NCBI GenBank assembly: GCA_002559145.1
Contig: NTXX01000006.1
Span: forward strand, 138,360-202,359
Length of the DNA: 64,000 nt
Origin: Bacillus sp. AFS006103
GTDB lineage: Bacteria; Bacillota; Bacilli; Bacillales; Cytobacillaceae
Direction of reading: 5' to 3'
The notes under the pieces are model-generated. The model had not been told where the DNA came from, made no database searches, and saw only the letters and a program-made list of their open reading frames with translations. The stretch's first letter is position 1, and every line of letters begins with the position of its first letter. The position numbers and the translations under genes were made by a program. Shown here piece after piece: positions 33,815 through 44,372 of the stretch.

Positions 33815-35784
33815 TCTTTTTTCACTCCTTCAAAATATTCATCAATGGCTAGCTTTAATTTACTTTCCGTCTCTGCGACCGATAAACCAGATAGCTGTGT
33901 AGCAGCGTTCGTCAGGTGCCCTCCGCCTTTTAAGGCTTCCATAATGACTTGGACATTGATGTTTCCAAGCGACCTTGCACTGATGCCTATGACCCCTTCG
34001 CTGCGCGCAGAGATGACAAAGGAAGCAAGGACCCCGTCCATCGTTAACAAGGTATCTGCTGCTTGGGCAATAATTACTTGATCATTAAACTCATTTTCCG
34101 GTCCTTTGGCAATGGCAATCCCATCGCGGTAGAAGTTTACAGACTCAATTAACTTTGACCTTCTGATATATGTATCGACATCTTCTTTTAAAAACTTTTG
34201 GACTAGGATGGTATCTGCTCCATGTGCTCTTAAATAGGAGGCCGCATCAAACGTCCTTGATCCTGTTCGTAGCGTAAAACTTTTGGTATCAACGATGATT
34301 CCCGCTAACAGGGCAGTTGCTTCAATCATTTCAATCTTCCCGCGTTTCGGCTGGTATTCGAGGAACTCGGTGACTAGCTCCGAGGTCGACGAAGCATAAG
34401 GTTCCATGTAAACAAGTAATGGATTAGCAATAAACTCCTCACCGCGGCGATGATGGTCAATGACAACTTTATGATCAATTTTATTAAGGAGTCGTTCTTC
34501 AATGACCATGGATGGTTTATGAGTATCAACAACAACAAGTAAGGTTTTATCCGTCGCGATTTCAAGTGCCTCTTCTGCTCCAATAAAGTGGGAGAATAAT
34601 TGCTCTTGCTGGCGAATTTCCGTCATTAATCGCTTGACCCCATTGTCGATTTCCTGAATATTGACAACGATGTAGGCATCTTTCTGATTCATTTGCGCCA
34701 CTTTATAGATGCCAATGCCAGCACCAATCGAATCCATGTCCGGATTTTTATGGCCCATGATGATCACTTTATCGCTTGCCATAATTAAGTCTCGTAGGGC
34801 ATGTGAAATTACCCGTGCTCTTACTCTTGTGCGCTTTTCTATCGGATTGGTTTTACCGCCATAGAACTTCACCTTGCCATTTGAAAGTTTAATCGCCACT
34901 TGATCGCCGCCTCTGCCTAAGGCTAAATCCAGGCTCGATTGGGCTAAAACCCCTAATTCCGGCAGGGAAGAAACGCCGGTTCCGACGCCAATGCTTAAAG
35001 TAAACGACACATTTTGCTGGGAGGTCATTTCTCTGACCTCATCAAGAATAGTAAATTTACCTTTTTCCAGCTTCTGTAGAATTTCCTCACTAAATACAGC
35101 CATAAATCGTTCCGATGAGATTCTTTTTAGAAAAATGCCATTAACCTGGGCCCATTTATTCAAGATAGACGTCACCAGATTATTGATGCTGCCACGCATC
35201 TGGTCATCCATCCCCTGGGTAAGATCATCATAATTATCTAAAAAGATAATCGAAATGACAGTCCGGTCATTTTGGTACATTTTTTCGATTTCCTTTTGTT
35301 CGGTTACGTCGAAGAAGTATAAAAGCCGTTCCTCCCGCTTATGAATGACACGAAATTTTCGTTCATGAAGCGTGATAATTTCTGTTTCCACCTCTTGTTT
35401 AATTAATGGAATCAGTGTATCCGCAACATCATACAGTGACCTTCCAACCAAGGTATCCTCATCAAAACAAGAGGCAAGAAACGGATTAGTCCATTCGATA
35501 TAATATTCATCATTAATGAGCATAATCCCGATTGGCATCTCCATCAGAGCTTCTTCGCCGACTCTTTTAACCCGGTAAGAAAGGGTCGCAATGTACTCTT
35601 CTATTTCTTTTCTTTGGCGACGATCCACCACAAACATGTAGTATGTCGGGAAGAGCATGATAAACAGCCCGGCTGCACTTATGATCCAATTATAGAAGGA
35701 CAGGGCAATGAGCACTACCACTGTTACGCCTATCAACCCATAAAAAGGGTAACGAATCGACCGTTTTTCTAAAAATGCAGGCAA
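33811..35784 (-). CDS. gdpP: Cyclic-di-AMP phosphodiesterase GdpP
   Basis: 657-residue membrane enzyme degrading c-di-AMP to pApA, which affects potassium balance, cell wall and beta-lactam tolerance. Two N-terminal TM helices (about 12-50), a heme-binding PAS (about 80-150), a degenerate GGDEF domain (about 172-300), then DHH ([16 protein letters not shown] near 345, [12 protein letters not shown] near 420) and DHHA1 ([14 protein letters not shown] near the end). Order and length match B. subtilis YybT. Confidence 0.96.
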   Translation of the reverse strand: MPAFLEKRSIRYPFYGLIGVTVVVLIALSFYNWIISAAGLFIMLFPTYYMFVVDRRQRKEIEEYIATLSYRVKRVGEEALMEMPIGIMLINDEYYIEWTNPFLASCFDEDTLVGRSLYDVADTLIPLIKQEVETEIITLHERKFRVIHKREERLLYFFDVTEQKEIEKMYQNDRTVISIIFLDNYDDLTQGMDDQMRGSINNLVTSILNKWAQVNGIFLKRISSERFMAVFSEEILQKLEKGKFTILDEVREMTSQQNVSFTLSIGVGTGVSSLPELGVLAQSSLDLALGRGGDQVAIKLSNGKVKFYGGKTNPIEKRTRVRARVISHALRDLIMASDKVIIMGHKNPDMDSIGAGIGIYKVAQMNQKDAYIVVNIQEIDNGVKRLMTEIRQQEQLFSHFIGAEEALEIATDKTLLVVVDTHKPSMVIEERLLNKIDHKVVIDHHRRGEEFIANPLLVYMEPYASSTSELVTEFLEYQPKRGKIEMIEATALLAGIIVDTKSFTLRTGSRTFDAASYLRAHGADTILVQKFLKEDVDTYIRRSKLIESVNFYRDGIAIAKGPENEFNDQVIIAQAADTLLTMDGVLASFVISARSEGVIGISARSLGNINVQVIMEALKGGGHLTNAATQLSGLSVAETESKLKLAIDEYFEGVKKE

Positions 35785-35809
35785 AGTTTTCAGCTCCTAA
35801 TTGTGATTC

Positions 35810-36754
35810 TTACTCTTTCTTTTCAAATTGCTTTCGAAAATCAAAGCCTAAATCTGTAATGCCTAATAACATTATTATATAACGGACTATCGGAATCATG
35901 AAAGCAAGAATTACAACTAACATACCAAGTCCCTTTGCAACTGACCTTTTGTAGAAAATAAAAAATAAAAGCGCCAGACCCTGAAGCAGAATAAATGTTT
36001 CTAATATGTACCTAGCGTTAATTAAAGCAGAATATAAGTAAGTTCCCTCTTGCGGGTGGAATAACAGCATCATCCCTAAGGCAATTAAATAATACCATAA
36101 AAGGCTTTTTGGCAGGGCAAGATTACGAAAACTGCCCCATGGCTGAACATTTACACCAAACCTTTTGGCAATCGGGAAACAAATCCACTGGGTGATAAAA
36201 GAAGACATAATCGAAGCAAAGATTAGCGCACTAGGTGCAAGTGTTACCATTTGCTTAAGCATTAAGGCATTTCTCTCTTTTACAATTTTCAATTGGTCTT
36301 CTTTGCCCAATGCTTTAAGCATTTCCTCCGAGCTTTTAACCGATTCATTTAACGCGACCGTCAGTTCGTGGATAATGTCCATTTTCATAAAAGCAACCAT
36401 GATAACATATGAAATCACCATCCCAGCCATAAAGGTAAGCGAGCTGGCTATTAATATAAACGTCCGGCTTTTGCCCTTTTGAAGCAGATAGCCAATAACT
36501 ACACCTGCTGACCCGTAAATAAACGTTAAGCCAACTCCCATTAAAGAGCCTGCTATAAACGAAATCATAATGGCAGCTACAAAGAAGGCTGAAATCATTT
36601 TCAGATCATTTTTTGTAGAAAACATCAGAAACGGCAGCGGCAAAACCAAGTTTGTAATCACCCCGAGGGGAGGAACAAAAATAGTTACTAGTAATAGTGC
36701 TGCAAGGGCTGCCAAAAGAATTGCACCCTCTGTAAGCTTGCGTACATCTTTCAC
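35810..36754 (-). CDS. yybS: YybS family membrane protein (DUF2232)
   Basis: 314-residue polytopic membrane protein with about eight hydrophobic segments, starting MKDVRKLTEGAILLAALAALLLVT. DUF2232 proteins resemble ECF-type S components but have no assigned substrate. Conserved upstream of gdpP; the 25-base gap suggests co-transcription with gdpP and rplI. Confidence 0.88.
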   Translation of the reverse strand: MKDVRKLTEGAILLAALAALLLVTIFVPPLGVITNLVLPLPFLMFSTKNDLKMISAFFVAAIMISFIAGSLMGVGLTFIYGSAGVVIGYLLQKGKSRTFILIASSLTFMAGMVISYVIMVAFMKMDIIHELTVALNESVKSSEEMLKALGKEDQLKIVKERNALMLKQMVTLAPSALIFASIMSSFITQWICFPIAKRFGVNVQPWGSFRNLALPKSLLWYYLIALGMMLLFHPQEGTYLYSALINARYILETFILLQGLALLFFIFYKRSVAKGLGMLVVILAFMIPIVRYIIMLLGITDLGFDFRKQFEKKE

Positions 36755-36828
36755 AACTTCACCCCTAAATATTAAAGCTATTCCTTATTTTAGCGAGATA
36801 TGCGGTTCGATACAACCTAGAGTATAAC

Positions 36829-36862
36829 AAAAAGGCAGCAGGGAAGACCCTAACTGCCTTTT
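36829..36862 (-). terminator. Terminator after rpsR
   Basis: Stem AAAAAGGCAG / CTGCCTTTTT with internal AGGG / CCCT pairing, followed by T-rich sequence on the minus strand. Confidence 0.85.
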
Positions 36863-36875
36863 TACACCTATTTTT

Positions 36876-37115
36876 TTATTCACCTGCAACAAATGGAAGT
36901 AATGCCATTTGACGTGAACGTTTGATTGCAACTGTTAATTTACGTTGGTATTTAGCGCTAGTACCAGTTACACGACGTGGTAAAATCTTTCCACGTTCAG
37001 AGATAAATTTCTTAAGTAAATCTACATCTTTATAATCGATGCGAGTAATACCGTTAGCTGTGAAATAACAAACTTTACGGCGTTTTGCGCGACCGCCTTT
37101 ACGTCCTCCTGCCAT
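36876..37115 (-). CDS. rpsR: 30S ribosomal protein S18
   Basis: 79 residues, standard S18 with [27 protein letters not shown] and [14 protein letters not shown]. It pairs with S6 on the 30S platform. Third gene of the rpsF-ssb-rpsR operon; GGAGG precedes the ATG. Confidence 0.97.
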   Translation of the reverse strand: MAGGRKGGRAKRRKVCYFTANGITRIDYKDVDLLKKFISERGKILPRRVTGTSAKYQRKLTVAIKRSRQMALLPFVAGE

Positions 37116-37168
37116 GAAAATTCCCTCCTTTTTATGTTTTTTTTATTTACCGTTCAGTAAGGATAGGT

Positions 37169-37693
37169 TTAAAATGGCAGATCGTCATCTGAGATGTCGA
37201 TTTGACCATTTCCTGCAAATGGATCTTCATCCACTCGCGTGTAACCACCTTGCCTATTGTTGTTTTGGTTCGGTCGTTGATTCTGATTACCGCCGCCATA
37301 AGAGGAACCCTGTGGTTCCCGTGGAGGAGTTCCGAATTGGTCGTTATCGCTTCTTCCGCCGCCACCGGATGCATTTCTAGGTTCTAAGAACTGAACACTT
37401 TCTGCCTGTACCTCAGTAACATAGACACGTTTGCCATCTTGTCCTTCATAGTGGCGGGTTTGAATCCGGCCATCAACACCTGCGAGGCTTCCTTTTTTCA
37501 GGAAGTTAGCCACATTTTCAGCGGGCTTACGCCAAACAACACAATTAATAAAGTCTGCTTCACGCTCACCTGATTGACTAGAAAATGGACGGTTAACTGC
37601 TAATGTAAAGGTAGCAACAGGAACCCCATTTGGTGTATACCGTAAATCAGGATCTTTTGTTAAGCGACCAACAAGCACGACACGATTCATCAT
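37169..37693 (-). CDS. ssb: Single-stranded DNA-binding protein
   Basis: 174-residue SsbA from the ATG at 37693 (AAAAGGAG nine bases upstream; the TTG at 37702 would abut the RBS). OB-fold in residues 1-105 ([18 protein letters not shown]), a Gly/Gln/Asn-rich linker and the acidic tip ISDDDLPF that binds partner proteins. Middle gene between rpsF and rpsR. Confidence 0.96.
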   Translation of the reverse strand: MMNRVVLVGRLTKDPDLRYTPNGVPVATFTLAVNRPFSSQSGEREADFINCVVWRKPAENVANFLKKGSLAGVDGRIQTRHYEGQDGKRVYVTEVQAESVQFLEPRNASGGGGRSDNDQFGTPPREPQGSSYGGGNQNQRPNQNNNRQGGYTRVDEDPFAGNGQIDISDDDLPF

Positions 37694-37722
37694 CAGAATC
37701 AACTCCTTTTAATTTGGTAAAA

Positions 37723-37738
37723 TGTTCCACGTGAAACT
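37723..37738. other. parS-like site between ssb and rpsF
   Basis: TGTTCCACGTGAAACT matches the ParB site TGTTNCACGTGAAACA at all but the last base and lies in the short rpsF-ssb spacer. Confidence 0.82.
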
Positions 37739-37765
37739 TTTTACCAAGAAATTTATCATTTATTA

Positions 37766-38053
37766 TTAAGCTTCTTCTCTAATTACTAAATGGCGAATGA
37801 TATCTTCGCTGATTTTTGCAAGACGAGAAAATTCTTGTACTGCATCAGCTGAAGATGTTGTTTTAGTGATTTCGTAGTATCCGTCGCGGAAATCGTTGAT
37901 TTCATACGCTAAACGACGCTTACCCCAATCCTTTGTTTCAGCAGTTTCCGCACCGTTATCAAGAAGAATTGTGTTAAAACGCTCTACTAAAGCTTTTTTA
38001 GCTTCATCTTCAATATTTGGGCGGATGATGTACATGATTTCGTACTTATTCAT
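37766..38053 (-). CDS. rpsF: 30S ribosomal protein S6
   Basis: 95 residues from ATG 38053, directly downstream of AAAGGAGGTGA. The sequence [20 protein letters not shown] and [17 protein letters not shown] are typical S6. First gene of rpsF-ssb-rpsR. The leader (38054-38110) has a CCCAATTGGG stem followed by CCG, which could be an S6:S18-binding autoregulatory element, though I could not confirm the fold. Confidence 0.96.
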   Translation of the reverse strand: MNKYEIMYIIRPNIEDEAKKALVERFNTILLDNGAETAETKDWGKRRLAYEINDFRDGYYEITKTTSSADAVQEFSRLAKISEDIIRHLVIREEA

Positions 38054-38151
38054 CACAGTCACCTCCTTTTGGTCTAAACGGCCCAATTGGGCAAGGAGCA
38101 ATTATTCATTACTCACAAGTTGAAATTATAGCATAGTTATTTAACAAAAGC

Positions 38152-38174
38152 AATCTCATTCACAGGAATGAGAT
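38152..38174 (-). terminator. Terminator after ychF
   Basis: AATCTCATT / AATGAGATT stem with a short loop, followed on the minus strand by GCTTTTG. Confidence 0.6.
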
Positions 38175-38234
38175 TTTTGAATAGCACTTTTAATTAGGAT
38201 GTTGATTTCCATTCCAGCACTTTCCTCGGGCAAT

Positions 38235-39335
38235 TTATACGTTAAAACGGAAATGGATGACGTCGCCGTCTTTTACTTCGTATTCTTTACCCTCTAAACG
38301 GACTTTTCCAGCTTCTTTTGCTGCGGTATGACTGCCGGCTGCTAATAAATCTGCATATGAAACGGTTTCTGCACGAATGAAGCCACGTTCAAAGTCAGAG
38401 TGAATGACTCCGGCACATTGTGGTGCTTTCATTCCTTTTCTGAAGGTCCAGGCCCGAACTTCTTGCACCCCTGCTGTAAAATAAGTCGCTAAGCCTAGTA
38501 AGTGGTAAGCCGCACGGATTAATTGGTCAAGGCCGGATTCTTCAATTCCTAACTCTGACAGGAACATTTGCTTTTCTTCACCTTCAAGTTCAGCAATTTC
38601 CTCTTCAATCTTTGCACAGATTACGATGACTTCTGCATTATCAGCAGCCGCAAATTCGCGCACCTTTTGCACATATTCATTATCAGTAGGATCGGCAATA
38701 TCATCCTCACTAACGTTAGCTACATAAAGGACAGGCTTGATTGTTAACAAATGCAGCCCTTTTACCAATTTCATCTGCTCTTCTGTAAAATCAACCGTCC
38801 GAGCTGGTTTCTCTGCTTCAAACGCATCACGGAGCATCGAGAGGACCTCGAATTCAGCGGCAGCATCCTTATCTTTTTGCTTTGCCAATTTTTCGACACG
38901 GTTGATCCGCTTTTCAACAGATTCCATGTCAGCCAAAATCAACTCCAGATTGATGACTTCGATATCATCGATTGGATCTACTTTACCGGATACATGTGTA
39001 ATGTTATCATCGGCAAAACAGCGGACGACTTGGCAAATTGCATCTACTTGACGGATGTGGGAAAGAAACTTATTTCCAAGTCCTTCACCTTTACTTGCGC
39101 CTTTAACAATCCCGGCAATGTCGGTAAATTCAAAAGCGGTCGGAACCGTCTTTTTCGGTTGAACAAGTTCAGTTAATTTTTGCAGGCGGGCGTCAGGAAC
39201 TTCGACGATTCCTACGTTCGGGTCAATCGTACAGAAAGGGTAATTGGCCGATTCTGCTCCTGCCTGGGTAATTGCGTTAAATAAAGTAGACTTACCAACA
39301 TTCGGTAAACCTACGATACCAGCTGTTAATGCCAT
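38235..39335 (-). CDS. ychF: Obg-like ATPase YchF
   Basis: 366-residue TRAFAC P-loop NTPase that prefers ATP and associates with ribosomes. Walker A GLPNVGKSTLFNAIT (7-21), switch region NYPFCTIDPN, G3-type DIAGIVKGASKGEGLG, a coiled-coil insertion around 130-200 and a C-terminal TGS domain (about 283-366). Corresponds to B. subtilis yyaF and precedes rpsF as usual. Confidence 0.97.
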   Translation of the reverse strand: MALTAGIVGLPNVGKSTLFNAITQAGAESANYPFCTIDPNVGIVEVPDARLQKLTELVQPKKTVPTAFEFTDIAGIVKGASKGEGLGNKFLSHIRQVDAICQVVRCFADDNITHVSGKVDPIDDIEVINLELILADMESVEKRINRVEKLAKQKDKDAAAEFEVLSMLRDAFEAEKPARTVDFTEEQMKLVKGLHLLTIKPVLYVANVSEDDIADPTDNEYVQKVREFAAADNAEVIVICAKIEEEIAELEGEEKQMFLSELGIEESGLDQLIRAAYHLLGLATYFTAGVQEVRAWTFRKGMKAPQCAGVIHSDFERGFIRAETVSYADLLAAGSHTAAKEAGKVRLEGKEYEVKDGDVIHFRFNV

Positions 39336-39438
39336 TTAGTTCACTCCTCAAATAAATCAATCTATTTTAAATTAACATTAGTTCTGAATATTAAAAGACA
39401 AGTCTTTCACAATTATAGGCATTCTTATAGAAAAAGAC

Positions 39439-39463
39439 AACTGCCGCTTATTGGGCGGCAGTT
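39439..39463 (-). terminator. Terminator after the molybdopterin oxidoreductase gene
   Basis: Nine-bp stem AACTGCCGC / GCGGCAGTT overlapping the stop codon, followed on the minus strand by GTCTTTTTC. Confidence 0.75.
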
Positions 39464-41462
39464 AGTTTATTCTTTCAAGATTGACGAGACAATCATACAA
39501 TGTACTGCCTAAACCGTTATCTGATGAACGGCTTGAGGTTAGGTTATTAATCGACCCGCCAAATTGCCTCCAGATGCCTTCATCGATATTAATCGTGTCC
39601 GGATGGGCTGAGGCTGCTATCACAATAAAGCCCTTTACTTCGCCGCGGTCATTCCATACTCTAACCAAATCATCCTTTTGCAAACCGAGACGATCCGCAA
39701 TATTTCGGGCAACCTCCACCTTCACCTTTGGTGCCGTTGCGAATAGATGATAGTTCTGTGAGTGATTGGAGCGCATGGGATGAATGGTCAGCAGACTATA
39801 TGGATATTTTCCAGCAAGCTGTGGATTTGCCCACTTCGACTCTTCGGGTACAGCTAAGGTTAACGGCCTTTGACCATACTGAGCAGTAAATTCAACCTTA
39901 CCAGTTGGAGTTTTAAACTTGCGGTCTTGCCATGGGATCGCTTTTACCGGCAATTCTAATGTATGCTTTTCTATTAAGGTTTCAAGGGATAGACCCTTTA
40001 TTTCCAATGCTTGAAAGGCCATTTTAAGAAATTGCTTTCTTGTAAAATCAAAATCTGCACCGAAGCCAAGTCTGTTTGCCAGTTCGGTCCAGATCCATAA
40101 ATCAGCTTTCGCTTCACCTGGTGCCGGGACAAGTTGAGGACCATAATTTACATAATGGTGGTACATCGAGGAATAATAGATATCCTCTTCCTCAAAAACG
40201 GTGGTTGTCGGCAACACATAATCAGCAAGCTTGGCGGTATCGGTCATAAATTGTTCGATTACCACCAGTGATGCTACTTTTGAAAAGGCCTCTTCAACGA
40301 CCTTGGTGTCAGGCACCTGAGTCAATGGATTACCACAGGTCACAACAATCATTTGAATTTCCGGATTGATTGCATTTAATACTTCTTCTGCTTGCTTCAT
40401 GATTGAGAATTGCCGGGAATTCTGCCTGCGATTAGGAAGGGTTAACTCCTCAAATACAAAACTTTGCCCCACTTGAAGGTTGGCATAATTGGCTCCGCCG
40501 CCCGCCATACCAATATTTCCGCTCACGGCAACAAGGGCATCAATGAAGCGTATCGTATTGCCGCCGTTTTTATAGCGCTGCAGACCAAGCCCCATAAAGG
40601 TAGAAGTTGGTTTATCTGCATAAATCCGCGCTAATTTAGTCATTACTTCACAAGGTACTTCAGTCATTTCACTAAGTTTTTCAATTGTAATGCTGTCCAG
40701 AAGCTGGACTATGTCTTCAAAGCCAAGCGTATATTGCTCAATAAAAGCATGGTCTTCTAACCCTAAGCGGAGCATTTCCTTGATAATCCCCGCTGCTAAA
40801 AGTCCGTCCATACCAGGTTTAATGGAGATATAGTTATCCGCAATTTTTGCGGTTGCATTAAAGATCGGGTCAATGACAATGAGTTTAACCCCACGCTTTT
40901 TCGCCTCTACCAGCTTTTCATAAAAGTGCATATTGGTTCGGGCGACATTTCGTCCCCAAACAATAATATTTTTACTATTGTTTAAATCATTAGGTTCATG
41001 GCTGTATGCATCACCAAAGTCCCATCTTTGTGCTTCAATACCCGCTCCCCAGCAAAGAGAACCGTAGAGCTCGGTGACACCGCCATAGCAATTAAAAAAC
41101 CGCTGATCAAGGCTTTTCAATAAACCATTATTTGCATAGTCATGACTGTGCAAAACAGCAGTAGATCCGTATGCTTCTTTAATTTCAAGTAACTTAGCAG
41201 CAATCTCATCCAGTGCCTGCTCCCAGGAGATTTGTTCAAATATACCGTTTATCTTTTTTAGTGGATGCAATAAACGTTCGGAGGAGTTTGTCCTAGCTTC
41301 AAGCATCCGACCCCGCCCACAAATTTTCCCCCGGGTAATCGGATGGGAGGGATCTCCTTCAACCTGAGTTACCCGATTATTTTCGACAGTTACATTGAAA
41401 CCGCAGCTATCCCAGCAATTTAACGGACATGCGGCTTGACGAATTTGTACCAAATTCTCCAC
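39462..41462 (-). CDS. Molybdopterin-dependent oxidoreductase (YyaE-like)
   Basis: 666-residue DMSO-reductase-superfamily enzyme. The N-terminal Fe-S region has cysteines in ACPLNCWDSCGF and KICGRGR, followed by the bis-MGD-binding catalytic domain and a C-terminal molydopterin-binding barrel (TIHPMRSNHSQNYHLF). No Tat signal, so cytoplasmic. Position next to ychF matches yyaE of B. subtilis. The substrate of this group is not established. No partner Fe-S or membrane subunit is adjacent. Confidence 0.9.
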   Translation of the reverse strand: MENLVQIRQAACPLNCWDSCGFNVTVENNRVTQVEGDPSHPITRGKICGRGRMLEARTNSSERLLHPLKKINGIFEQISWEQALDEIAAKLLEIKEAYGSTAVLHSHDYANNGLLKSLDQRFFNCYGGVTELYGSLCWGAGIEAQRWDFGDAYSHEPNDLNNSKNIIVWGRNVARTNMHFYEKLVEAKKRGVKLIVIDPIFNATAKIADNYISIKPGMDGLLAAGIIKEMLRLGLEDHAFIEQYTLGFEDIVQLLDSITIEKLSEMTEVPCEVMTKLARIYADKPTSTFMGLGLQRYKNGGNTIRFIDALVAVSGNIGMAGGGANYANLQVGQSFVFEELTLPNRRQNSRQFSIMKQAEEVLNAINPEIQMIVVTCGNPLTQVPDTKVVEEAFSKVASLVVIEQFMTDTAKLADYVLPTTTVFEEEDIYYSSMYHHYVNYGPQLVPAPGEAKADLWIWTELANRLGFGADFDFTRKQFLKMAFQALEIKGLSLETLIEKHTLELPVKAIPWQDRKFKTPTGKVEFTAQYGQRPLTLAVPEESKWANPQLAGKYPYSLLTIHPMRSNHSQNYHLFATAPKVKVEVARNIADRLGLQKDDLVRVWNDRGEVKGFIVIAASAHPDTINIDEGIWRQFGGSINNLTSSRSSDNGLGSTLYDCLVNLERIN

Positions 41463-41535
41463 CCCCTATACACAAAGCTTATTTCTACTTTTCTAATAAG
41501 AATAATATAGATTTTCAAAAAAAAGAAGCATAAGA

Positions 41536-41733
41536 CTACTCTTCATGCTTCACCAAAATTTTCTTCATTTTCCTTGAAAATTCTCTTCTTGGAATGAGGA
41601 CACTATGACCGCACCCCTCACATTTGATCCGAACATCCATCCCCATGCGAATCACCTTCCAACGATTTGTTCCACATGGATGCTGTTTCTTCATCTCGAC
41701 AACATCATTTAAGGCAAATTCCTTTTCCTCCAT
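41536..41733 (-). CDS. DUF951 family zinc-ribbon-like protein
   Basis: 65-residue basic protein: MKKQHPCGTNRWKVIRMGMDVRIKCEGCGHSVLIPRREF. Cysteines in HPCG and CEGCG form a probable metal site. Widespread in Firmicutes near the parB-ychF region, function unknown. Starts 14 bases after the MscS-family gene ends, so likely the same operon. A stem-loop overlapping its end (41525-41551) followed by eight T ends the transcript. Confidence 0.88.
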   Translation of the reverse strand: MEEKEFALNDVVEMKKQHPCGTNRWKVIRMGMDVRIKCEGCGHSVLIPRREFSRKMKKILVKHEE

Positions 41734-41747
41734 CGCAAAATCTCCCC

Positions 41748-42614
41748 TTATTTAGGTTGTTCAGACCCATACATGACCACTCTTGGATTTGGAGCCTTGA
41801 TTCCATTCTCGTCTAACTGAAGTTTTATATCCCTACGAATATTCCGTGAAACGGCGGCTTGCTTCATCGGCTGTGTTTCTGCTACCACCCGTAACACAAC
41901 CTCAGTTGCGCCCATTGTTTGAATCCCTAATAGCTCAGGGGCCGAAACCAATTCCTCATATTGAGCCGGCATAAACTTGATGGTTTCCTCAATTACATTT
42001 TCTGCCTTAGCAATGTCTTCCCCATAGGCGATGGCAATATCAACAACGGCGATACTATTATTAATGGAGAAGTTGGTTACTTCGATGATACTGCCATTGG
42101 GTAAAATATGCAGTTCACCGGTCCAGCTTTTAATTTTTGTGGTTCTTAACCCTATAGTTTCGACATTTCCTTCATATTGTCCTATGCGAACATGATCACC
42201 TACAGAAAATTGATCCTCAAAAATAATAAAAAAACCGGAAATAACATCCTTCACAAGGCTTTGTGCCCCAAAACCAACGGCTAAACCAACAACCCCAGCC
42301 CCGGCAATCAGTGCTTTTACATCAATTCCTAACACAGAAAGAATCATCATAAAGGCAATAAAATAAACCACGTAGGAAAGGACGCTATCAAGTAACTTCG
42401 AAAGTGTTTCTTCCCGCCTGTCTGATGTATTGAGCGGAGACAGGTTTCTAATTTTAAAAATATTATGGATCATTAATTTTCCAATGCGAATTAAGATATT
42501 TGTAATCACCAAAATTGCAATAATTTTTAAAAGGTTTTCACCAAGATTAAGCCACGTATCTTCATCCTGAAATTTAGCAAGTAATTTTTGCATTCCCTTT
42601 TGAGTGAGACTCAT
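41748..42614 (-). CDS. Small-conductance mechanosensitive channel, MscS family
   Basis: 288-residue membrane channel protein. Three TM segments (about 22-45, 70-92, 97-125), the last with the pore-lining pattern GAGVVGLAVGFGAQSLVKDVISGFFII. Then comes the beta-domain (FSVGDHVRIGQYEGNVETIGLRTTKI) and an alpha/beta C-terminal domain. It would release solutes on osmotic downshock. Confidence 0.93.
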   Translation of the reverse strand: MSLTQKGMQKLLAKFQDEDTWLNLGENLLKIIAILVITNILIRIGKLMIHNIFKIRNLSPLNTSDRREETLSKLLDSVLSYVVYFIAFMMILSVLGIDVKALIAGAGVVGLAVGFGAQSLVKDVISGFFIIFEDQFSVGDHVRIGQYEGNVETIGLRTTKIKSWTGELHILPNGSIIEVTNFSINNSIAVVDIAIAYGEDIAKAENVIEETIKFMPAQYEELVSAPELLGIQTMGATEVVLRVVAETQPMKQAAVSRNIRRDIKLQLDENGIKAPNPRVVMYGSEQPK

Positions 42615-42901
42615 TCGGACACCATCCTCAATACCTTCATAATCAATCTCTATTTTAGCAATTATTTTGCACAGTTAATAGCATAATGAATTTTCCTTTT
42701 TCTCCCCGCCGTATGTATAGAAATACAGAAAATTCCGTATAATGATTAAAAAGCGGAAGCGCCTTGGTCAGGGGCGACAAGCATAAGACGAGCTGGTGAG
42801 AAGTTTGCTTTTTAACCTTCTTGCCAGATTGGCTTATGACCTCGAGCCCCTAGGCGCTGGATCTAGACAAGTAAGACTTAATACGGTTAGGGAGTGACTT
42901 A
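42615..42901. other. Intergenic region, MscS to yyaC
   Basis: Holds the divergent upstream regions and, at 42747-42872, a member of the dispersed repeat family. No gene is seen. Confidence 0.6.
42747..42872 (-). repeat. Dispersed repeat family member 1
   Basis: Begins AAAAAGCGGAAGCGCC and ends GGCGCTGGATCTAGAC on the plus strand. The ends match the inverse of the repeats at 47299 and 50126, while the middle differs. A common type of Bacillaceae intergenic palindromic repeat. Confidence 0.75.
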
Positions 42902-43528
42902 ATGAATCTAAAGACCAGTTTTTTTGACAGGAGGGCCAAAACACGCATCAGTCACGATGATTTACATGCGGCTGAAAACCTTGCTGAGGAATTGCTTGTG
43001 AATATTCCAAGCATGACAAGCCGCCCAATCGTCTTTGTTTGTATTGGTACGGACCGCTCCACAGGAGATTCATTAGGACCACTGGTTGGGACATTGCTAG
43101 AAGAAAAGGTCTTGAGGACCTTTTATGTGTACGGGACCTTAGATGATCCGATTCATGCGGTAAATCTTTCTGAAAAACTGAAGGAAATACAATCCATACA
43201 TGACAACCCTTATATGATTGGCATTGATGCCTGTTTGGGCCGAATTAAAAATGTTGGCGTCATTCAATTAGGAAATGGACCTGTTAAACCCGGGGCAGGG
43301 GTGAACAAGGAACTTCCTGCGGTTGGAGAGATTCATATCACTGGCATCGTCAATGTTAGTGGATTTATGGAATTTTTTGTGTTACAAAACACCCGTTTAA
43401 ATCTTGTGATGAGAATGGCAAAAACAATTGCCAATGGCATCTATCAAGCAAGCCTGCTTTATCCTAAGAAGGCACAAAACTGGACGGAGTTAAATTTAAA
43501 TTGGCTCGAAGAAGAGAAAACGAATTAA
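42902..43528 (+). CDS. yyaC: YyaC, spore protease-like protein (DUF1256)
   Basis: 208-residue protein of the YyaC family, related in fold to GPR spore protease and hydrogenase maturation proteases: VFVCIGTDRSTGDSLGPLVG (about 47-66), IGIDACLGR and GAGVNKELPAVGEIHITG. Expected to act in the sporangium; exact substrate not established. It is transcribed against its neighbours and ends in its own terminator. Confidence 0.93.
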   Translation: MNLKTSFFDRRAKTRISHDDLHAAENLAEELLVNIPSMTSRPIVFVCIGTDRSTGDSLGPLVGTLLEEKVLRTFYVYGTLDDPIHAVNLSEKLKEIQSIHDNPYMIGIDACLGRIKNVGVIQLGNGPVKPGAGVNKELPAVGEIHITGIVNVSGFMEFFVLQNTRLNLVMRMAKTIANGIYQASLLYPKKAQNWTELNLNWLEEEKTN

Positions 43529-43560
43529 AAGAGCAAACGGTACCCCGATTGCTCTTTTTC
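43529..43560 (+). terminator. Terminator after yyaC
   Basis: AAGAGCAA / TTGCTCTT stem with a 12-base loop and a following TTTTTCTT. Confidence 0.85.
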
Positions 43561-43569
43561 TTACATTTA

Positions 43570-44286
43570 TTATAAATACTGCTGATAGCTATAAAGAACT
43601 GTGACGATCAGTCCGGTTACGACGATACCAGGCAGCAGGTTGGCTACTCTGATTTTCACCATCCCGGTTAAATTTAAACCAATTGCAAAAATCATAATTC
43701 CACCCGTTGCGGTCATTTCAACAATAAACTGGTCCATTAATGCTTGGGGGACAAACCGATCAATCTGAGTAGCGAACAATGCAATTAATCCTTCATAAAG
43801 GACAACTGAAATCGCCGAAAAAATAACACCAATTCCCAAAGTTGTGGTTAAGATTAACGCTGTAAAACCATCAATTAACGATTTAGTGTACAAGACTGCA
43901 TGGTCACCGCGAATGCCGCTATCCAGTGCTCCAATAATCGCCATTGCCCCAATCACAAAGATGAGCGTAGCTGTAACAAACCCTTCTGAAATGCTCCCTT
44001 TCCCATTGTTGGCGCCCACTTTCTGCTCGAGCCATAAACCTAAATCATTTAATTTATCCTCTAATTTTAGCGCCTCGCCGGCAACCGCACCGACAACTAA
44101 ACTAATGATCACTATCAGGAAATTTTCACTTTTCAAGCCCATTTGTAAACCCAGCACCATGACTGACAGGCCGATCGCATACATGACTGTAATCTTCATT
44201 CCTTCAGGGATGCGGTTTAATAGTTTTCCCAAAAGTGTTCCTATAACAATTAAAAGTCCATTGACGAGCGTCCCTAATAAAAACAT
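43570..44286 (-). CDS. DUF554 family membrane protein
   Basis: 238-residue protein with about seven hydrophobic segments, opening MFLLGTLVNGLLIVIGTLLGKLLNRIPEGMK, the family signature, and containing GALDSGIRGDHAVLYTKSLIDG near residue 120. DUF554 (YdfK/YqgA-like) proteins are probable transporters of unknown substrate. Lies between yyaC and parB. Confidence 0.9.
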   Translation of the reverse strand: MFLLGTLVNGLLIVIGTLLGKLLNRIPEGMKITVMYAIGLSVMVLGLQMGLKSENFLIVIISLVVGAVAGEALKLEDKLNDLGLWLEQKVGANNGKGSISEGFVTATLIFVIGAMAIIGALDSGIRGDHAVLYTKSLIDGFTALILTTTLGIGVIFSAISVVLYEGLIALFATQIDRFVPQALMDQFIVEMTATGGIMIFAIGLNLTGMVKIRVANLLPGIVVTGLIVTVLYSYQQYL

Positions 44287-44372
44287 TTTACATCCACCTT
44301 TTTTCGACCTTCGAAATATATTTCTTTTAAACTATCATATATGTAAAAAAAAATAAACCATCTTGTGATGGC